Shown: piece after piece, positions 10,620 through 23,400 of the stretch
Position numbering within the stretch: the stretch's first letter is position 1
Layout of the letters: every line of letters begins with the position of its first letter
Assembly: GCA_000727475.1 (NCBI GenBank)
Contig: KL647293.1
Location: 4,104,437 to 4,168,436, forward strand
Direction: 5' to 3'
From: Sarcocystis neurona
Taxonomy: Eukaryota > Apicomplexa > Conoidasida > Eucoccidiorida > Sarcocystidae
Length of the DNA: 64,000 bases
Position numbers and translations under genes: made by a program
Notes under the pieces: model-generated
Database searches by the model: none
Told to the model about the DNA's origin: nothing
Seen by the model: the letters and a program-made list of their open reading frames with translations, nothing else

Positions 10620-13600
10620 ACCCGCAGCGCGCCCAGTGGGTGTCGAAATCGATTTTAACACATGTGGGCCGCACGCTTGTACGTATGTTTGCCTTCTCGT
10701 TGCTATCAGGATCTTGAGCCATCCGCGGTAAACAGGTGACACATGCAAGTATGTCTTGACCATAGGACTTCTTGCACGAAGAAGAAGTGTTTTGTACATG
10801 TTTATCTTCTTTGTCCTTTACTTGAAACACCGTGTTTTGTACACGTGTGTCTCCTCCCAGGATGACTCGTTGCGTTCTGTCTACTTCGTCAACAGCGTAC
10901 TCTTGTTGTTGCACATATGATGTATACTGAACACCTGCTGATACACTGACTGCCGTCACAATGAAAGATACAACAAGGAAGTGCGGGCGCGAAACTTTTC
11001 GAGAAGCCACGTCATATTACAGAACACGGGCAGAGACCGCACACCGCGCGGTGAATACTGCTGCGACAAATTGCGCTGAATACGGTTGCTGGAACGTCCG
11101 TCCGCTGCCGCGACAACTGTTGCGAACACCGTTGCTCGCGGTACTTCAGACTTTGCCGCTAATGCGGCGGCTGCGCACGCGTGTGGCGCTGCTGCTGCGG
11201 CTACCAACAGGATTGCTGGTGTTGCTGTTGCAGAGTCTGCTTTTGATGCTTTCTCTGCAAAATGCGCGGGTGCTGCTGTTTTGGTTTTATGAAGGCGGCA
11301 GCTCACGGGCAGGCGCTCAGCATGAGACAGGCAGCTCCCCGACAACACGCTTATCAGCGCACCAGCATTTCGAAGGAGAGAAGAACAAATGCAGCGTCTT
11401 CAGCACAGATGTGCATGGAGGCAGCAGCGGTGGATGAGCCGGTGATGTTGCTTCAGCATCAGCAGCGCTGTCGAACAAAAGGGCCGCTGCTGCTGTTAAC
11501 TGGATACGGCTGTACCGGCTGTCACAGGAGAGACAGGCCCGGCGCGTGAGCAGCAGAGCAGCGCATGAGGAGCAGCTCTGCGCTGCTGCAGCGATGGCAG
11601 TGACGTAAACAATGTAGTAGCCGCAGCTGTATGTGTGAGACTGGGATAGTAGCAGCAACAGCAGTCGGATACGGATTACAGCAGTAGCCACAGTAAACTT
11701 GTGATGGCATCAGAGACACCGGCAGCCGTATGCTAGCGGTGACTGGAGCCTCACCAGTGGTCAACAAGTGTACACATAGATGCCTGTCAATATGTAACTA
11801 AATCCGCACTAACAACAGCAGAAAAAGTAACGTCTGCGAGGGAGTCATATGAACTGCAGTGGCAGGACTGCGTACTCGTGTAAGTATGTACTTGTTGAAT
11901 TCGTTAGGTTGGTAGCAACGCAGCAGTAGTCAACAGCTGATGTTGGCTGCAACAGCGGCACTTCAGTGATGAAGGCCGCAGGGTCAACGGCAGAAGTAGT
12001 GATGCAGTGTCCGCACTGTGGTTGTGGTGTCACACAACACCACAGCAGTGCTGCTGCACTGCTAGCAGCAGCAGCAGCAGCAAAAACCGGCACGGTGGGA
12101 CTACATTGGCGGCGATAGCACCAGGACACGAAAGACAGTTGACAGCAGCCGCGAGACGAAGGTACCAGCAGTAGTGGAAGAAACAGTATCTTTGGGTTAG
12201 TAGTGGCACCAGCAGAAGCACCAGAGGCGTTTGAATTGCCAGATGAGCACCAGCGTCGGAGGTCACGTGCAGCGAAGAACTACCTTGAATTGTCGTATAT
12301 AAACGCACATACCTTTGTATGGATACACATAGAGGCAAACGCCGTCCTACAGTAGCAATGGCAGCGCTGTGATAGCAAGGCCACGGCAGCATCATCCATA
12401 GCAGTGTATGTATGCATATATGTACCTGCGTGTGTATGAATAGTCAATGACGTTGGAGCTCAAAAAATACGTAGAGGCTGCAGCTGTGGCAGGGTGAATC
12501 TCGCGGCTTCGGCAGCTGTGTAGGGGATGTTTATACGCTTTCTTGTTATGATTCAACCCTCTTGTGTACGACAGCAGCAGCGTGCAAACAAAGTTTGACT
12601 GACATATGTAGAGAGACTGCTATGAAGGCCAGATGAGGGGCTAGCTTCGAGAGGAGAACGCTTTGTACTGGGAGAAAATATAAGGAAAGCACGCGACCCG
12701 TTTTCAGCAACACGGTGGTAACGCTGTCTAAGCTAGCGCCTCCTGTTTGTTAAAACGAATTTCACGGGCAGATGAAGCAGCAGCAACAGTAACTGTGCTA
12801 CTTTCGTTGACGTATGTCGTTGGGATTGTTGGGACTGTAAATGCAGGATAAAGAAAGAATTCCTCTCTCTTGCAGCGCCTGTGGCGTCGTACATAGTACA
12901 AGGGCACGGTAGGGCAGACGCAGCGAGGTAGACAGGAGCCGAGAATGCAATAGAGATGCTACGTATATATTTGGCGTATCCACTTAGGTGTACATGTGAT
13001 GGCGCATGCGTGGACGTACGTGTTTGTGCTCGGAGACGCGTAACTAAACGTTGGATGTCTGTGTTTCCACACGTACGTATGCGTGCACACATGGGTATAG
13101 GTGCGTATACGTGTTTAACTTCGCTCTGCAGTACGTGCATCAGGGGGTGGGCAGACAGTCGCAATTTGAAGCTTCCGTGCAGGCAGGACGCATAGGTCTG
13201 AAATTATATTTCATCAGAGCCCAGCGAGCACGATGGATCTCTTCATAAGTGGTACGTGGCAAACGGTGCCGGTACAGCCGGGACAACTGCGTTCCAACAT
13301 GAATAGTCATACAAATCACTCTGTCTGCGGATAATATGCCATTCCTGATCGCAACAGTAGTGCAGCAAGGCATAAGTGTGGGTATCTAGGACTCTCACTG
13401 CGGGAACGCAATATGGCGTAGCGCGTGCAAAGTGTGTAGACAGCGCTTTTTCCATGGTTTGAAAGAGACGAATGTAACAACGAACACGTACGCTTGAGAT
13501 TCCAGAACAGATTAGATACCACTGAGCAAGTCTGCAGTTTGAACGGCAATATGGATGCGGTTAGATTTTGCACGGAGATCACTCCTGGAAATCACGGGAA

Positions 13601-15720
13601 ACATAATGGAAAGAGTAACGATCGGTGCAAAGCTGCGAATGAAATGGAAATGGTGACCAAATAAGTAAATCGAGTGCTCACCGCCCCACCGCTTTGGGAA
13701 GAGGATGAAACAAAACACGGTGTGCATACACTTGAGAAATATCACACTCCAGTGGTGGTTCAGACCACCGTAAGTGGGTCTATGGCGGAGACTTTAAGCT
13801 CACAACGCGCCATATCTGTACACGTAATGAAGCGTGCGTTCTCCTGCAAGGGATCGATAGAAGTAGTCACACTCACAGGGCGACGCTTCAGCAGTGTCTT
13901 GTCCAGGATTCACAAGAAACAGAGGCGCTCTACCCTGCTGCTATGCACTTCCTTAACAATTAGAGGGCGAAAAGCAGGCAAAGCGCGTCTGGTGGTGTTT
14001 TGCAGCCCATGGGTGGCGCACCACGAGAGTGTTACGCGAATACACGTATACAGAATTATGGGCTGATCGTTAACCTACACGATGGATCTCCTTGTCCGAC
14101 TGCCTACGTCTAATTGTATCACACAAGTGGCGAGAACAAGGAAAGCAAAAAGGATAGAGCCGGAGCCAGCCAGACGAAAGATATCCAAAAATAGTAACAG
14201 AGTGCTACGCGCCGGCCATGACAGGAAGCAAGTAGATCTACATATGTGTGATAAGTCGGTGCGTAGAGTTTGAGACAGTGTGCAAGTTTTGAAGAGTTTT
14301 TCAGACTAGAATAGTTTCCTGTGCAAACAGGCACAATAACGCTGAATTCCAAAATGCCGTCGAGCTCTTCACTGTGTCAGTTTACCAGCGTGTACGCCTT
14401 CGACCATTGGAATATAGAGTGACACGCAGCTGAAATAGAAACAGCAGACTCTCGAAGCGTACGGAGCACTCAAACAAAGATTTTGATATCACAGCGGTAA
14501 ATACGATCATGAAGTGTACAGCAAGCTCACTACAGAAGGGCGCAGCACGTACGTGGCACGTGCAAGATGCATAAGCACACCTACAAATCACGTGTAACGG
14601 CTGTAGCCGTAGTATGACAAGCTAGTCATTGGAGGAATGCAGATTTTACATGTGGTCAACGCCCTTCACCCTACAGGGTGCTCGTGTTCCTGTTGTCGTT
14701 GCTGGGGGTGCCATACCGTTGGCTATTTGGCTACGCAAATGCTAACACTCGATGGTTGCTGCGACATTTGACGCAGACGATAAGCAAGAGGCGTCTTTGC
14801 AGAACTGGAAGCATACATGCCAGGTTTACATTCCTGCTGTTTCTCCTGCTGCTCTTGCTTTGCCCGCTCTTCTTGCTGCTTTCGGCTGAAGTCACTTGTC
14901 TGGCAGCGTAGACGCAGCAATTTCACAAAGGGTTGAGCGGAGTTGGCACTTCACGCTGTTGAAGATGACATCATTCTGCACGTCTGACACAATGGCGCTA
15001 TTGCGAATCCTGCAGCTGTACGCGCCGAACGGTGGTCACTTGCTTTACCAGGTGCATCACGTTACGCATAGCTTGTGAACGTGCAGAACGTTCTCGCTGC
15101 CCCATATTGTATGGTCAAGTACTGCCGCAGTCACTTCTGCTACTGGCGCTCGAGTTGCTTACGCTGCAGGCGAATCCGTGTACGTGGTAGCAGGCAATGC
15201 ATACAAAAACGCTGACACGATTTTGATGCCTTTTGTGGGCGGAGAGGAGAGGTGTCGGCCAGAGCGGGTAGAAAGAATTATAAAGGGTCTTGATACAGAC
15301 ACGTTTACTTCTGTTGCTGTTGCTCTCGCTCTTGCTTCTGCCTCTACGACGTCGACTCCTGTTCCTGTTGTATGTGTTATCTTATGTAGAAGGAAGCCTC
15401 CGGTTCTCCTCCCTTCGAGGCTGGTGCGTGAAGTCATGTCACTCACACCGCAGCTGCTGCTAGGGCTTTTACGGTTCCAACTGCGTGGCTTATTGTTGCT
15501 CCTGCTGTTGCACTTGATGGTTCTGGGATTGCTAGTGTTTTTCCCGCCCAATAAAGGTAATCTACGGAGTGTGAGGATTAAAGATGCAACGGCATCTGGC
15601 TGACGCACGCATGCAGGAGGATTGCTTGTTTTTACTGCTACTCCCGCAGATCGCTCATTCGACTAGCCTACGTGGATTTCGTGATGTACTGCCCTGAAGT
15701 CGAAACACGAGGCACCACAC
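10620..15720. other. Region without a firm gene
   Basis: Contains Ala/Val/Thr/Pro-rich frames at 11080-11640, 12050-12290, 14690-14890 and 15120-15550 that change frame repeatedly and are readable on both strands, plus (GCA)n at 12058-12085. The short stretch 12868-12914, between TCTCTTGCAG and GTAGGG, could be a small exon (APVASYIVQGH). 12920-14680 shows nothing convincing. Confidence 0.5.
12201..12294 (+). CDS. Candidate exon (APAEAPEAFELP)
   Basis: Bounded by TTTGGGTTAG and a possible donor TTGTC|GTATAT. It codes VAPAEAPEAFELPDEHQRRR followed by SRAAKNYLELS, more charged and varied than the decayed Ala-repeat frames nearby. No partner exon of matching phase was found, so this may be chance. 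Confidence 0.2.
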
Positions 15721-16002
15721 ATGCATCTGAGGGAAGTCGAAAAACAACCTGTGTATTTGGATGACTGGAACACAACCCCATCATTACGAGCTGTTGAACT
15801 CAGTGTTTGCCTAGACCTCCTGATGCAAATGTATGAATGGCTAATTCACTCACTGCAGCAGAGGTATGAACTTGGCCTACAAAAGGAGAATTTTCACATT
15901 GAGCCAGTGGCGCTTGGCTTCAATTCCGCAAGTTTCGAGGTTACTGCAGCGCCACCGGACCAAAAAGGCAGGTTGCGCTTGTTTCTCGATTTACTTCGTT
16001 AG
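15721..16002 (+). CDS. Small ORF (93 aa), possible exon
   Basis: ATG-initiated frame of 93 codons. It codes MHLREVEKQPVYLDDWNTTP, then a Leu/Met-rich helix (SVCLDLLMQMYEWLIHSLQQ) and VALGFNSASFEVTAAPP. Composition is protein-like, but there is no signal peptide and no recognised domain. It could be a lone exon, since CTTC|GTTAGG occurs at its end. A frame at 16020-16202 (SQSGAWLFYEDALFCFDERT) follows closely and may belong with it. Confidence 0.25.
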   Translation: MHLREVEKQPVYLDDWNTTPSLRAVELSVCLDLLMQMYEWLIHSLQQRYELGLQKENFHIEPVALGFNSASFEVTAAPPDQKGRLRLFLDLLR

Positions 16003-16202
16003 GCTGATTATCGTATTGCGTGGCACCACCGTCGCAAAGTGGTGCATGGCTGTTCTATGAGGACGCTCTTTTTTGTTTTGATGAGCGGACTAAAGCGACA
16101 GGGGCGCCAGGGGCACTACGTTTGTGTATCATTTTACACACCTGCAAAAGTCCGGCTTTGACCTTAATGCGCCGCTTCGGCAGTAAACACCTACAATGCT
16201 AA

Positions 16203-16739
16203 TGGCCTACGCTTCCAAAGATCTGCAGCCTTGACCCGAATATTTGTGAAATTAGCGCTGCCGGCAGCTGCTGCGTTGGTTTTACATTTTGTCGCGGCAC
16301 GGTGATGCTTCGTACCTCTCTGTGCGTTTCCCTAGGATAACGTCAAGGCGTATCTTATGACGGGGGCAAGGAGATTTCCCTGTACAGTCGATGCAACCCT
16401 CTCACTCTTCCTACTCTTGTGACTTAACGGATAGCTTATGATGCAACTTGCGGCGACTGTAGGAATGAACGAAAAGTAAAGGTTTGTCTTCTCGGAAGAA
16501 CCAAAAGCGCTGCGGAACACTTTTCTGCACCTTCACTCATTTTCTTACCTGAGCACTGGTGTATATCGTCAGCGCTTTCTGTCTTCTTCCTTGTTTCTGA
16601 GGCCCCCTCCAGCTGTCTGTCTGTCCCTCTGTATTTTGCTCTCCTCCCTTTTGTGGAGTCTCTTTGTCTTTCTTATTCTATCCCATCGTCCTCGCCCTCC
16701 TGCTTGCTTATGTCCGTGTCCTCTTTCTCCCTCCTTTTT
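16203..16739. other. 3' flank of the kinase gene
   Basis: No gene seen. The last ~180 bp are CT-rich on the plus strand (purine-rich on the transcript strand) immediately after the kinase stop codon. Confidence 0.5.
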
Positions 16740-17794
16740 CTAGCCGTAGAAGCCTGCGGTGATCGCGAACTTCCCCGGGAGAGGAGGCGGGTGTTTCCGT
16801 AGCTCTAGGGTGGAAAAATTAATGTTTTTGAAGAAGTGGTGCTGCATGGCTTGCAGCGCGGTAGGGCGTTTTTCAGGATTCATGGCGGTCATGCGTCTGT
16901 AAAGATCTTTGAACGCCTCAGCATTTCGCATCCCCGGTTTCGCTTCGTGCAGTTCTTTGAAGCATATCCCCAACGCGTAGATGTCCGACTTCTCGGTATA
17001 ATGCGCATACTTTTTATTGATGTCCACTTCCGGGGCCAAATAGCCTTTTGTATAAAGTAAGTAATCTCGAGTAGACACAGGAATGCCGACGGGCCAGACA
17101 CCATCGAAATCTGCGAGGACGACGTGACCGTCAAACGTGACGAAGTAATTCATCAACTTGATATCTCTGTGGATAAACCCTGCCGAGTGCAGCAGATACA
17201 AGGCGTACAGCATCTCCGCGGCAGTCAGTTCAACGTCGATTGGATGGCGTTTTTCATGTATGTAGTCATCTATGTCACCTCTGGCGCGGGGTGTGACCAC
17301 ATAGAGCACCGGTTTAGTCCGCTGCTTTTCCTTCCTCTTCCCCTTTTTGAGGAGCCGCTGTCGGTTGTTAGCTTTGTTACCTCCGGCTCCTTTCTGACCT
17401 CCCTCTCCTCCCCCTGCCTTCACTCTCTGCTTCCCCTCAAGCCACAGATCCGTCGAAGACGAATACGCTGGACGCGACACCCACGCTGCGTAGGCGGACA
17501 GCATAAAGGGACTTTTCGGCACAATTTTCAGCAGGCCATTTATTTCTGATGCGGACTTCGCAGTGCGGCGTACGTCTACAACGCGTGCTTTGACCACGAG
17601 GCCGTGTGTAAAGACAGCTTCTGGCCGTTCCGTAAGGACCAAGTGTCTTAGTGCTGAGGAGGGTGAATCGACTATTAGGACCTCGGAGTTACGGTCTTCC
17701 AGCTGTCGACGAATGCTGCGAAACTCAGGTATCATATTGTCGTCTACAGGCGGCAGCTCCCTGACAAAACGGTCCCAGCTCCAGGGAAGTTTCT
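16740..17794 (-). CDS. Rhoptry-kinase-like (ROPK) protein, 3' exon with kinase domain
   Basis: Serine/threonine kinase domain resembling coccidian rhoptry kinases, which are secreted into the host cell. The exon begins after a CTTTTTTGTCTCACAG acceptor at 17795 and codes about 351 residues to the stop at 16740. In order there is a VVK beta-3 lysine (about 17591), an acidic helix-C region, a Lys/Gly-rich insert of about 45 residues (about 17450-17310), the catalytic loop HRDIKLMN (Asp near 17165), ADFDG in place of ADFG, GYLAPE, a SDIYALG helix-F motif and RPTALQAM near the end. Catalytic Asp, Lys and Asn and the DFG Asp are all present. A canonical glycine-rich loop is not visible, as is common in ROPKs. 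The 5' exon(s) and signal peptide must lie upstream; a hydrophobic frame with a VLPLYIILLGSF segment at 18083-18390 is a candidate, but no clean junction was found. Kinase identity is certain, ROPK assignment likely, substrate unknown. Confidence 0.85.
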
Positions 17795-20474
17795 CTGTGA
17801 GACAAAAAAGCAAAAGGAGACACTGGAAACGCCTTCTCTTCCACAGAATTCTGGCAGCGAGAGAGTGAGAGATACAAGATAAAACCGCGGAAAGAGAGGC
17901 GAGACAGCGATGCTCCGAGACGCACAAACAGAATTCTGCAGGAAAAGACATATTGTGTAGAGAAGTTAGATGACGGGCATTGGAAATGAAACGCAATAAA
18001 ACAAAGTGAGGAACAATTAGGCCGAGAAACGCATACAGTGAAGGGGCTGAAGAGAGGACAAGTCACACAGCCGCGCAAGGAGTTAAATAGAAGCTGCCTG
18101 GCAGGTGGTGAAAATAGACGTCGGGAGAGCTGCAAAGGTGAGTGAGGAAGTATTACAGATATCGCGTCCAAGCGACACACTACTCTTGCTCGCGTGTTTA
18201 CACCGCGTCGTGGAAAACTCGGATCTGGACGTCGCATTGGAAAAAAACCATTTGCTGCCTTGAGTGCTGTCAACTGGCACACCACTGAAGCTTCCAAGGA
18301 GAATAATGTAAAGAGGAAGAACGAACGAAGCGTGCGGCGTCTTCTGAGGAAGAAGATCGGACGTAACGTAGTGGAAATACTTGGGCAGTTTGTCAGGTAT
18401 GTTCCTTCAATATTAGCTCGCAAGTCGATGTATGACGTGCCAGAGAGGTACGTGGAGAGTAGAAAGATAGGGGACAGGTGGAAGCACGAAAGTGACTGTA
18501 GAGATGCACCCTCGTAGAAAAACGAAAAGCCACCCCTGCTGAAGTATCAATACGAGTATACACGTATAATATATATTAGTTTGGAGGAGAGGAGGTTGAC
18601 ACTTAAGTATTTGAAGCCGCTGAAGAACTTGATTGTCTCTTTATTCCACTAAATGTGCTTTGAGTCTCTGCACTCCGTGTCTCATCTCCCGAGGGTAGCG
18701 CCTACACAGTGCGCTCCAACATCATCTCGGGAACGTACGTGTCACCGAAGGAGGTTCCCCGGAAGTCAGCAACAGATAAAGTCAAGACTTCCACTCTAAG
18801 CGTTGAAGTAGGACTCAGCATTGCCACACGTAGATAAAAATATGCAAATATTCACATATAGATATTCATGATTTATCTGTTTAGAGGAGGAGACGCAGGC
18901 AAAGATCGACAAGAACAACAACAGGAAAGGGACGGGTAAGGAGAGACTAGGAGAGTAAAGGGAGGCCAGAAAAAGCACAGAGGAGGAGGAAGTAAAGACT
19001 GTGTGCCTGTCAGGTGCAACATGTGAACAAGCCTCGGCCTATGGAAATTGTCGCCTCAGACGTTCCTTGACCTTCCCTCCGTCTCCCTGCTCTGCCCTTG
19101 CGCCTTTGTTTTGTTCTTTTAGGCGCACAGGACTTTTCGTTCTGCCTACGTCGTGCCTATTTGTAGATGTGCGGAGGTTCGGCTTAGCGAGAACGGCTTC
19201 ACATGTGGAAGCGGCACAGACATATCATCGTCGACCTAGCCATATGGAGAAAAAGGCGATTCAGACGCACTCGGTCTTTCCTGCTACACAAGAGTTCGCG
19301 CAGAAGGTCCGGCTGCAACAATTGCCATGTATGCAGTAAAAGCAGAGTGCCCACGCTCCTTTCCCCTATACGTACCTCCGATGTACGCAGTCACGAACAT
19401 GCGACCTCGACGGAAGAAGTGAAAAAAAGAGGACGTGTGTATCGGCATCCACTACACGTGGAGAAAACACAGCGGCGGAAAGAAAAGAAGCAAGCCTCTA
19501 CAAATGTACAGGGGCGCGTACACAAACGTGTACGAATGTGAGGCAGGAAGTAGACAGGTGCACGCAGGTAAATCTACGGCTGAATCATTTTACGGCTGCT
19601 TGGAGGCAAAGAGAAGAGAAGACTTACTCGTCAGCCGCAAGTAAAGTAGGCGTCCGCTTGAAGACGTTGTTGCCGCCATTGATTTTAAAGTCTTCCACGC
19701 CACGTGCACAAGATCGGGTTTGTCAATGCTGCGCAACAACACGTATAAGGATAGATATTATTAATACGCCTACGTTGACAAAAAACCGTGCATAACGTTC
19801 TTTTGTATATGCGTATGACTGTGTGCACAGGATCCAACTTCGTACGGATATGTATCGCTCCTCTAGTGTTGTACACGTCTGTTCGTGTATCCTTCTGTCG
19901 GCTTCGGCTTTGTGCAGGTCCACTTGTACACACAAATAGCTATGGACGTGTTTATGTGGGCTTTTCCGGATACGTGGCTAGGTAACTGACAAAGAGCTAC
20001 AAAGCTTAGGGGACGGGTAGAGGAGGCTCCGCGTTGTTGTATGTGTTTGACGTGTACGTGTACGTGTGCGCTTTTACGTATGGGCTGTCTGTCTTGTTTT
20101 CTACTTCACCACCGACATGCAGGCACAGTTGGATACCCGCACGTGTATATCTATATATATATATATATATATGGTTATATGGATACACAAATGTATGAAT
20201 ACGTAAACGTACGCTGGCACACAATTAATTGTGTCGGTAGATCCACATGTCTATACGTTGCTCAAGACACGCGCGGTTCACAGGGGTCACCAGACACACT
20301 TTTTTGTGGGTTAACTGCTCTGCATAGCACGTTTCTGTAGACATGGCCTCACACATATATACATATTTGTTTTTATAGTGGCAAGCGCCTCTTCCTGGGA
20401 ATCCGTGTGGGAATACAGGAGTGGGCTCCATTCTTATGTGTCTGCTTCTGGCTACAAACACTTTGTGAGCAAGC
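17795..20474. other. 5' region of the kinase gene and spacer
   Basis: The missing 5' exon(s) of the kinase should lie here, most likely within 18080-18430 on the minus strand. 18870-18990 is purine-rich on the plus strand and would serve as a polypyrimidine tract on the minus strand. A (TA)n run is at 20150-20171. Other frames are unsupported. Confidence 0.45.
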
Positions 20475-23400
20475 TTACCGCTTACGTAAGCCCAGTTCAT
20501 TACCGAGTTTTTCTTTTCCACTAGAAACGAGAAACTGCCCGTCCAAAAAGTCGCGGTGCTTGGTAACCTTGATCCTCGATCGTGTCTCGGCTCTTGTTGA
20601 AGCGTCCGCTTTAGCCGGAGAGGCAGCCGCACTCTCCTTTTCCGCAGCAGCAGCTGCAGCAGCTGCTGCAGCCGCTGCAGCAGCCGCAGCAGCCGCGAGA
20701 GACTGCTCTTCTCCCCAAGCAGCAAAGTCTCCTGATAGTGTGGTTTGTGTTTCATCTGCTTGTTGTCTTACGTCAGCAGAGGAAGGTAAAGCCTGCGGAG
20801 CAACAGCAACAACATTTAAGCCTGCACGACGTTGGCTAAGGTCTACACCGGATGCAGGTCGTGGCGTAGGAGAAGTGTGTTTGTGTCTTGAAGGAGCAAC
20901 AGCATCAGCCGGTGCAGCAGGTGTTTTTGCAACGAGTTGCGCAGCGGTGTATGCCTTGGCTGCAGCAGCGGAGAGTGCTGCAGATTTGGTACCCATTCCG
21001 TTTTTTCCTTCCTGAGCCAAGTGGGCACCTACGGGCAGTTTGCCGTCGGCTGCTGCGGCCGGCTCATGTTTGCCGTGGTGTTTAGCAGGATTTCGAGGCT
21101 TGGCGCTCTTTCCTTTCTTCTTCTTCTTTCTCATCTTCTCCTCTGGTCGCTTCTTCCCCTTCTTCTGCGCCTTCCCTTTCTGAGTCTCAACGCGTTTCTT
21201 CACCTTCTCAGGCTTAACGCGTGCTTCAGCCTCCCCCGTCAGCGGTGTTGCTTTCTCGTCTTCCCCGATTTGCCGACTAGCAATGCTGGGCTCATCAATC
21301 AAGTCAGTAGGACTCCTTTCGGTATCGACAGTTGGAGAACCATACGTAGTAAAGCTGTAATCTGTTTCCCCATTTTCAGCGCTGCTCAAACTACTCATAG
21401 GACTGGTACCTACCTCGCCCAGGGAGTCCCTCGAGTGTTCTGCTTCCACGTGCGGCCGAAGCTGCAGTGCCTCCCAGTGCTTCGCATTCGTCGACGGCGA
21501 CAACTGCTGCTGCAGTGGCAAACCGATGACCCCTTCCCTTCGCTGATGCCACTGCTGCTGTAGATCCAGTTGTTGCGAGTGCTGCTGCTGCTCTGGCAAT
21601 ACGGAGTGTTCGACAAGTATTGGGGCGAAGATACTTTCGCTGCCTTCCTCAGCAGCGCGTTTTACAGCTGCTACGTGTTGCTTAGCTGCAGCCACAACAG
21701 CAGCCACTATGCCTGGGAGTTCCGCCTTTGGCATTTTCGGAGACAGTGCCGCTTTGTCATCCTTTCCTTTCTGCGACTTTTCCTGTCTGTTTTTCTTCTC
21801 TTCTTTCCTCGGTCTGTCGTTGTCTTTGCCTTTGCGATGCCCGGCATTTTCTCCTTTTCTTTCCGTCTGAGGTAACTTCTCTTTTTTTGAAGATCTTTTT
21901 CTCTGACGATGCCGCTTGTTCGGAGCCCGCAACCCATCCAGGATCCGCAGCTCTTGCCCCGGATGCTGCTCACTCCGAGTCTCCTCCTCTTGTTCGGCCT
22001 GGCCTTCCGCTGCTAGCTGCTGCTGCAGGGGTCGCGTGGCTGCTGCAGCTTGGGTAAAGGGAGGCCTGCTCTGCATTTGCCTTATTATGCAAGCTAAGTG
22101 TGCCGCACTGCTCGGTGTGGATGGCTGGCAAGCGGCTTCAGAAAACGAGGGCTCAAAGCGCTCGATATTTGCAGTCTCCGCTGGACCCTCACCAAAGAGT
22201 TGCTCACCGCCCTCTCGTCCTCCTTCAGCTTTTCCTCCTCTTGCTGCTCCGCTTTCTGCTGGATCCCTTGCCTTTGCCACGTCTCCTAGAGCTGCCGGAG
22301 GTGTTTGAGGAAGGGGCAGTTGCCTTCCGGGCTGCACTAGAAACAAAGTTGGTGGGAACTCGCTGGGGGGGGGGGCTCCTCCTGCTGCTGTTTCAGGCGA
22401 TACTGCTTCTCTTGTACCTGCCACTCTTGCAGGCCCTCCATCTCCTGCTGCTCTTGCAGGTCCCGCTGCTCCTGCTTCTCTTGGAATTCCTGCTGCTCGT
22501 GCTGCTTCTTTTGCAGGGGGCAGCTGCAAATTCAGAGGTGGAAGTGCTGGTATTGCTGTAAACTTGTCTGCTGCTGTTTTGGGTGCTACACCTTCCGCTG
22601 TTGCCTTTTCTGCTGCAGTTCCTGGGGCCCTGATCTTCTCTAGTATGTTGGACAGGCTACGCAATAGTTCCCCAAGCGGCGGCGGCTGCTGCCGACCATC
22701 TTTGGACGCGGCGCCGCTCCTGCTCTCGGCGTCGCTGCTTCTGCTGCCTGCGCTGCTCCCGTCAGGCTTGTTGGCGGCTTCCTTCAACAGGTCAAAGAGC
22801 GCGCGGGATACGTTCAGCTCTCCACGAACTGGGGTTTCAAGATTCCCACGCACTCCGTGGGTTCCTCTGCTCGCAGGTGCTCCATCGTTTTGCTGCTGCT
22901 GATGCTGCTGATGGAGTTTATCATGCAGACGTGTAGAATACGCTTCTACGCGAGGTAGCTCCCTCTTCTCGTACGTGGGTCCTTTCCTCAATGCAGAGGC
23001 TACAACAGCAGCAGAGGTAGCGGCCTGACTTGCTGTTGCCGGTGGCGATGGAGACCACGTGTACGTTACAGGTGTTTGCTTGTGCTTGTCGTCGTGTGGC
23101 GACTGCTGCTGGTTCGCTTGTTGCCTTGTTCCGTCCTGCTGCTTCTGCACCGACAGCGGGTCATTGCGGTAAATATGAGGACCAAAGACGTTCACTGCAG
23201 GAAACATCGCAGCAAGAGCAGCAGATCTCCGAGGTGGGTCCAAGCAATCGCTTCCCACAGCGGCAGCACGAAGGTGAGCACCACCAGCAGCAACAGCAGC
23301 ACGACGATCAGCAGCAGGACGAGCAGCAGCAGGACGAGCAGCGGCAGGACGAGCAGCAGCGGCACCAACAGCAGGATCAACAGCAGCAGCAGCAGCAAGA

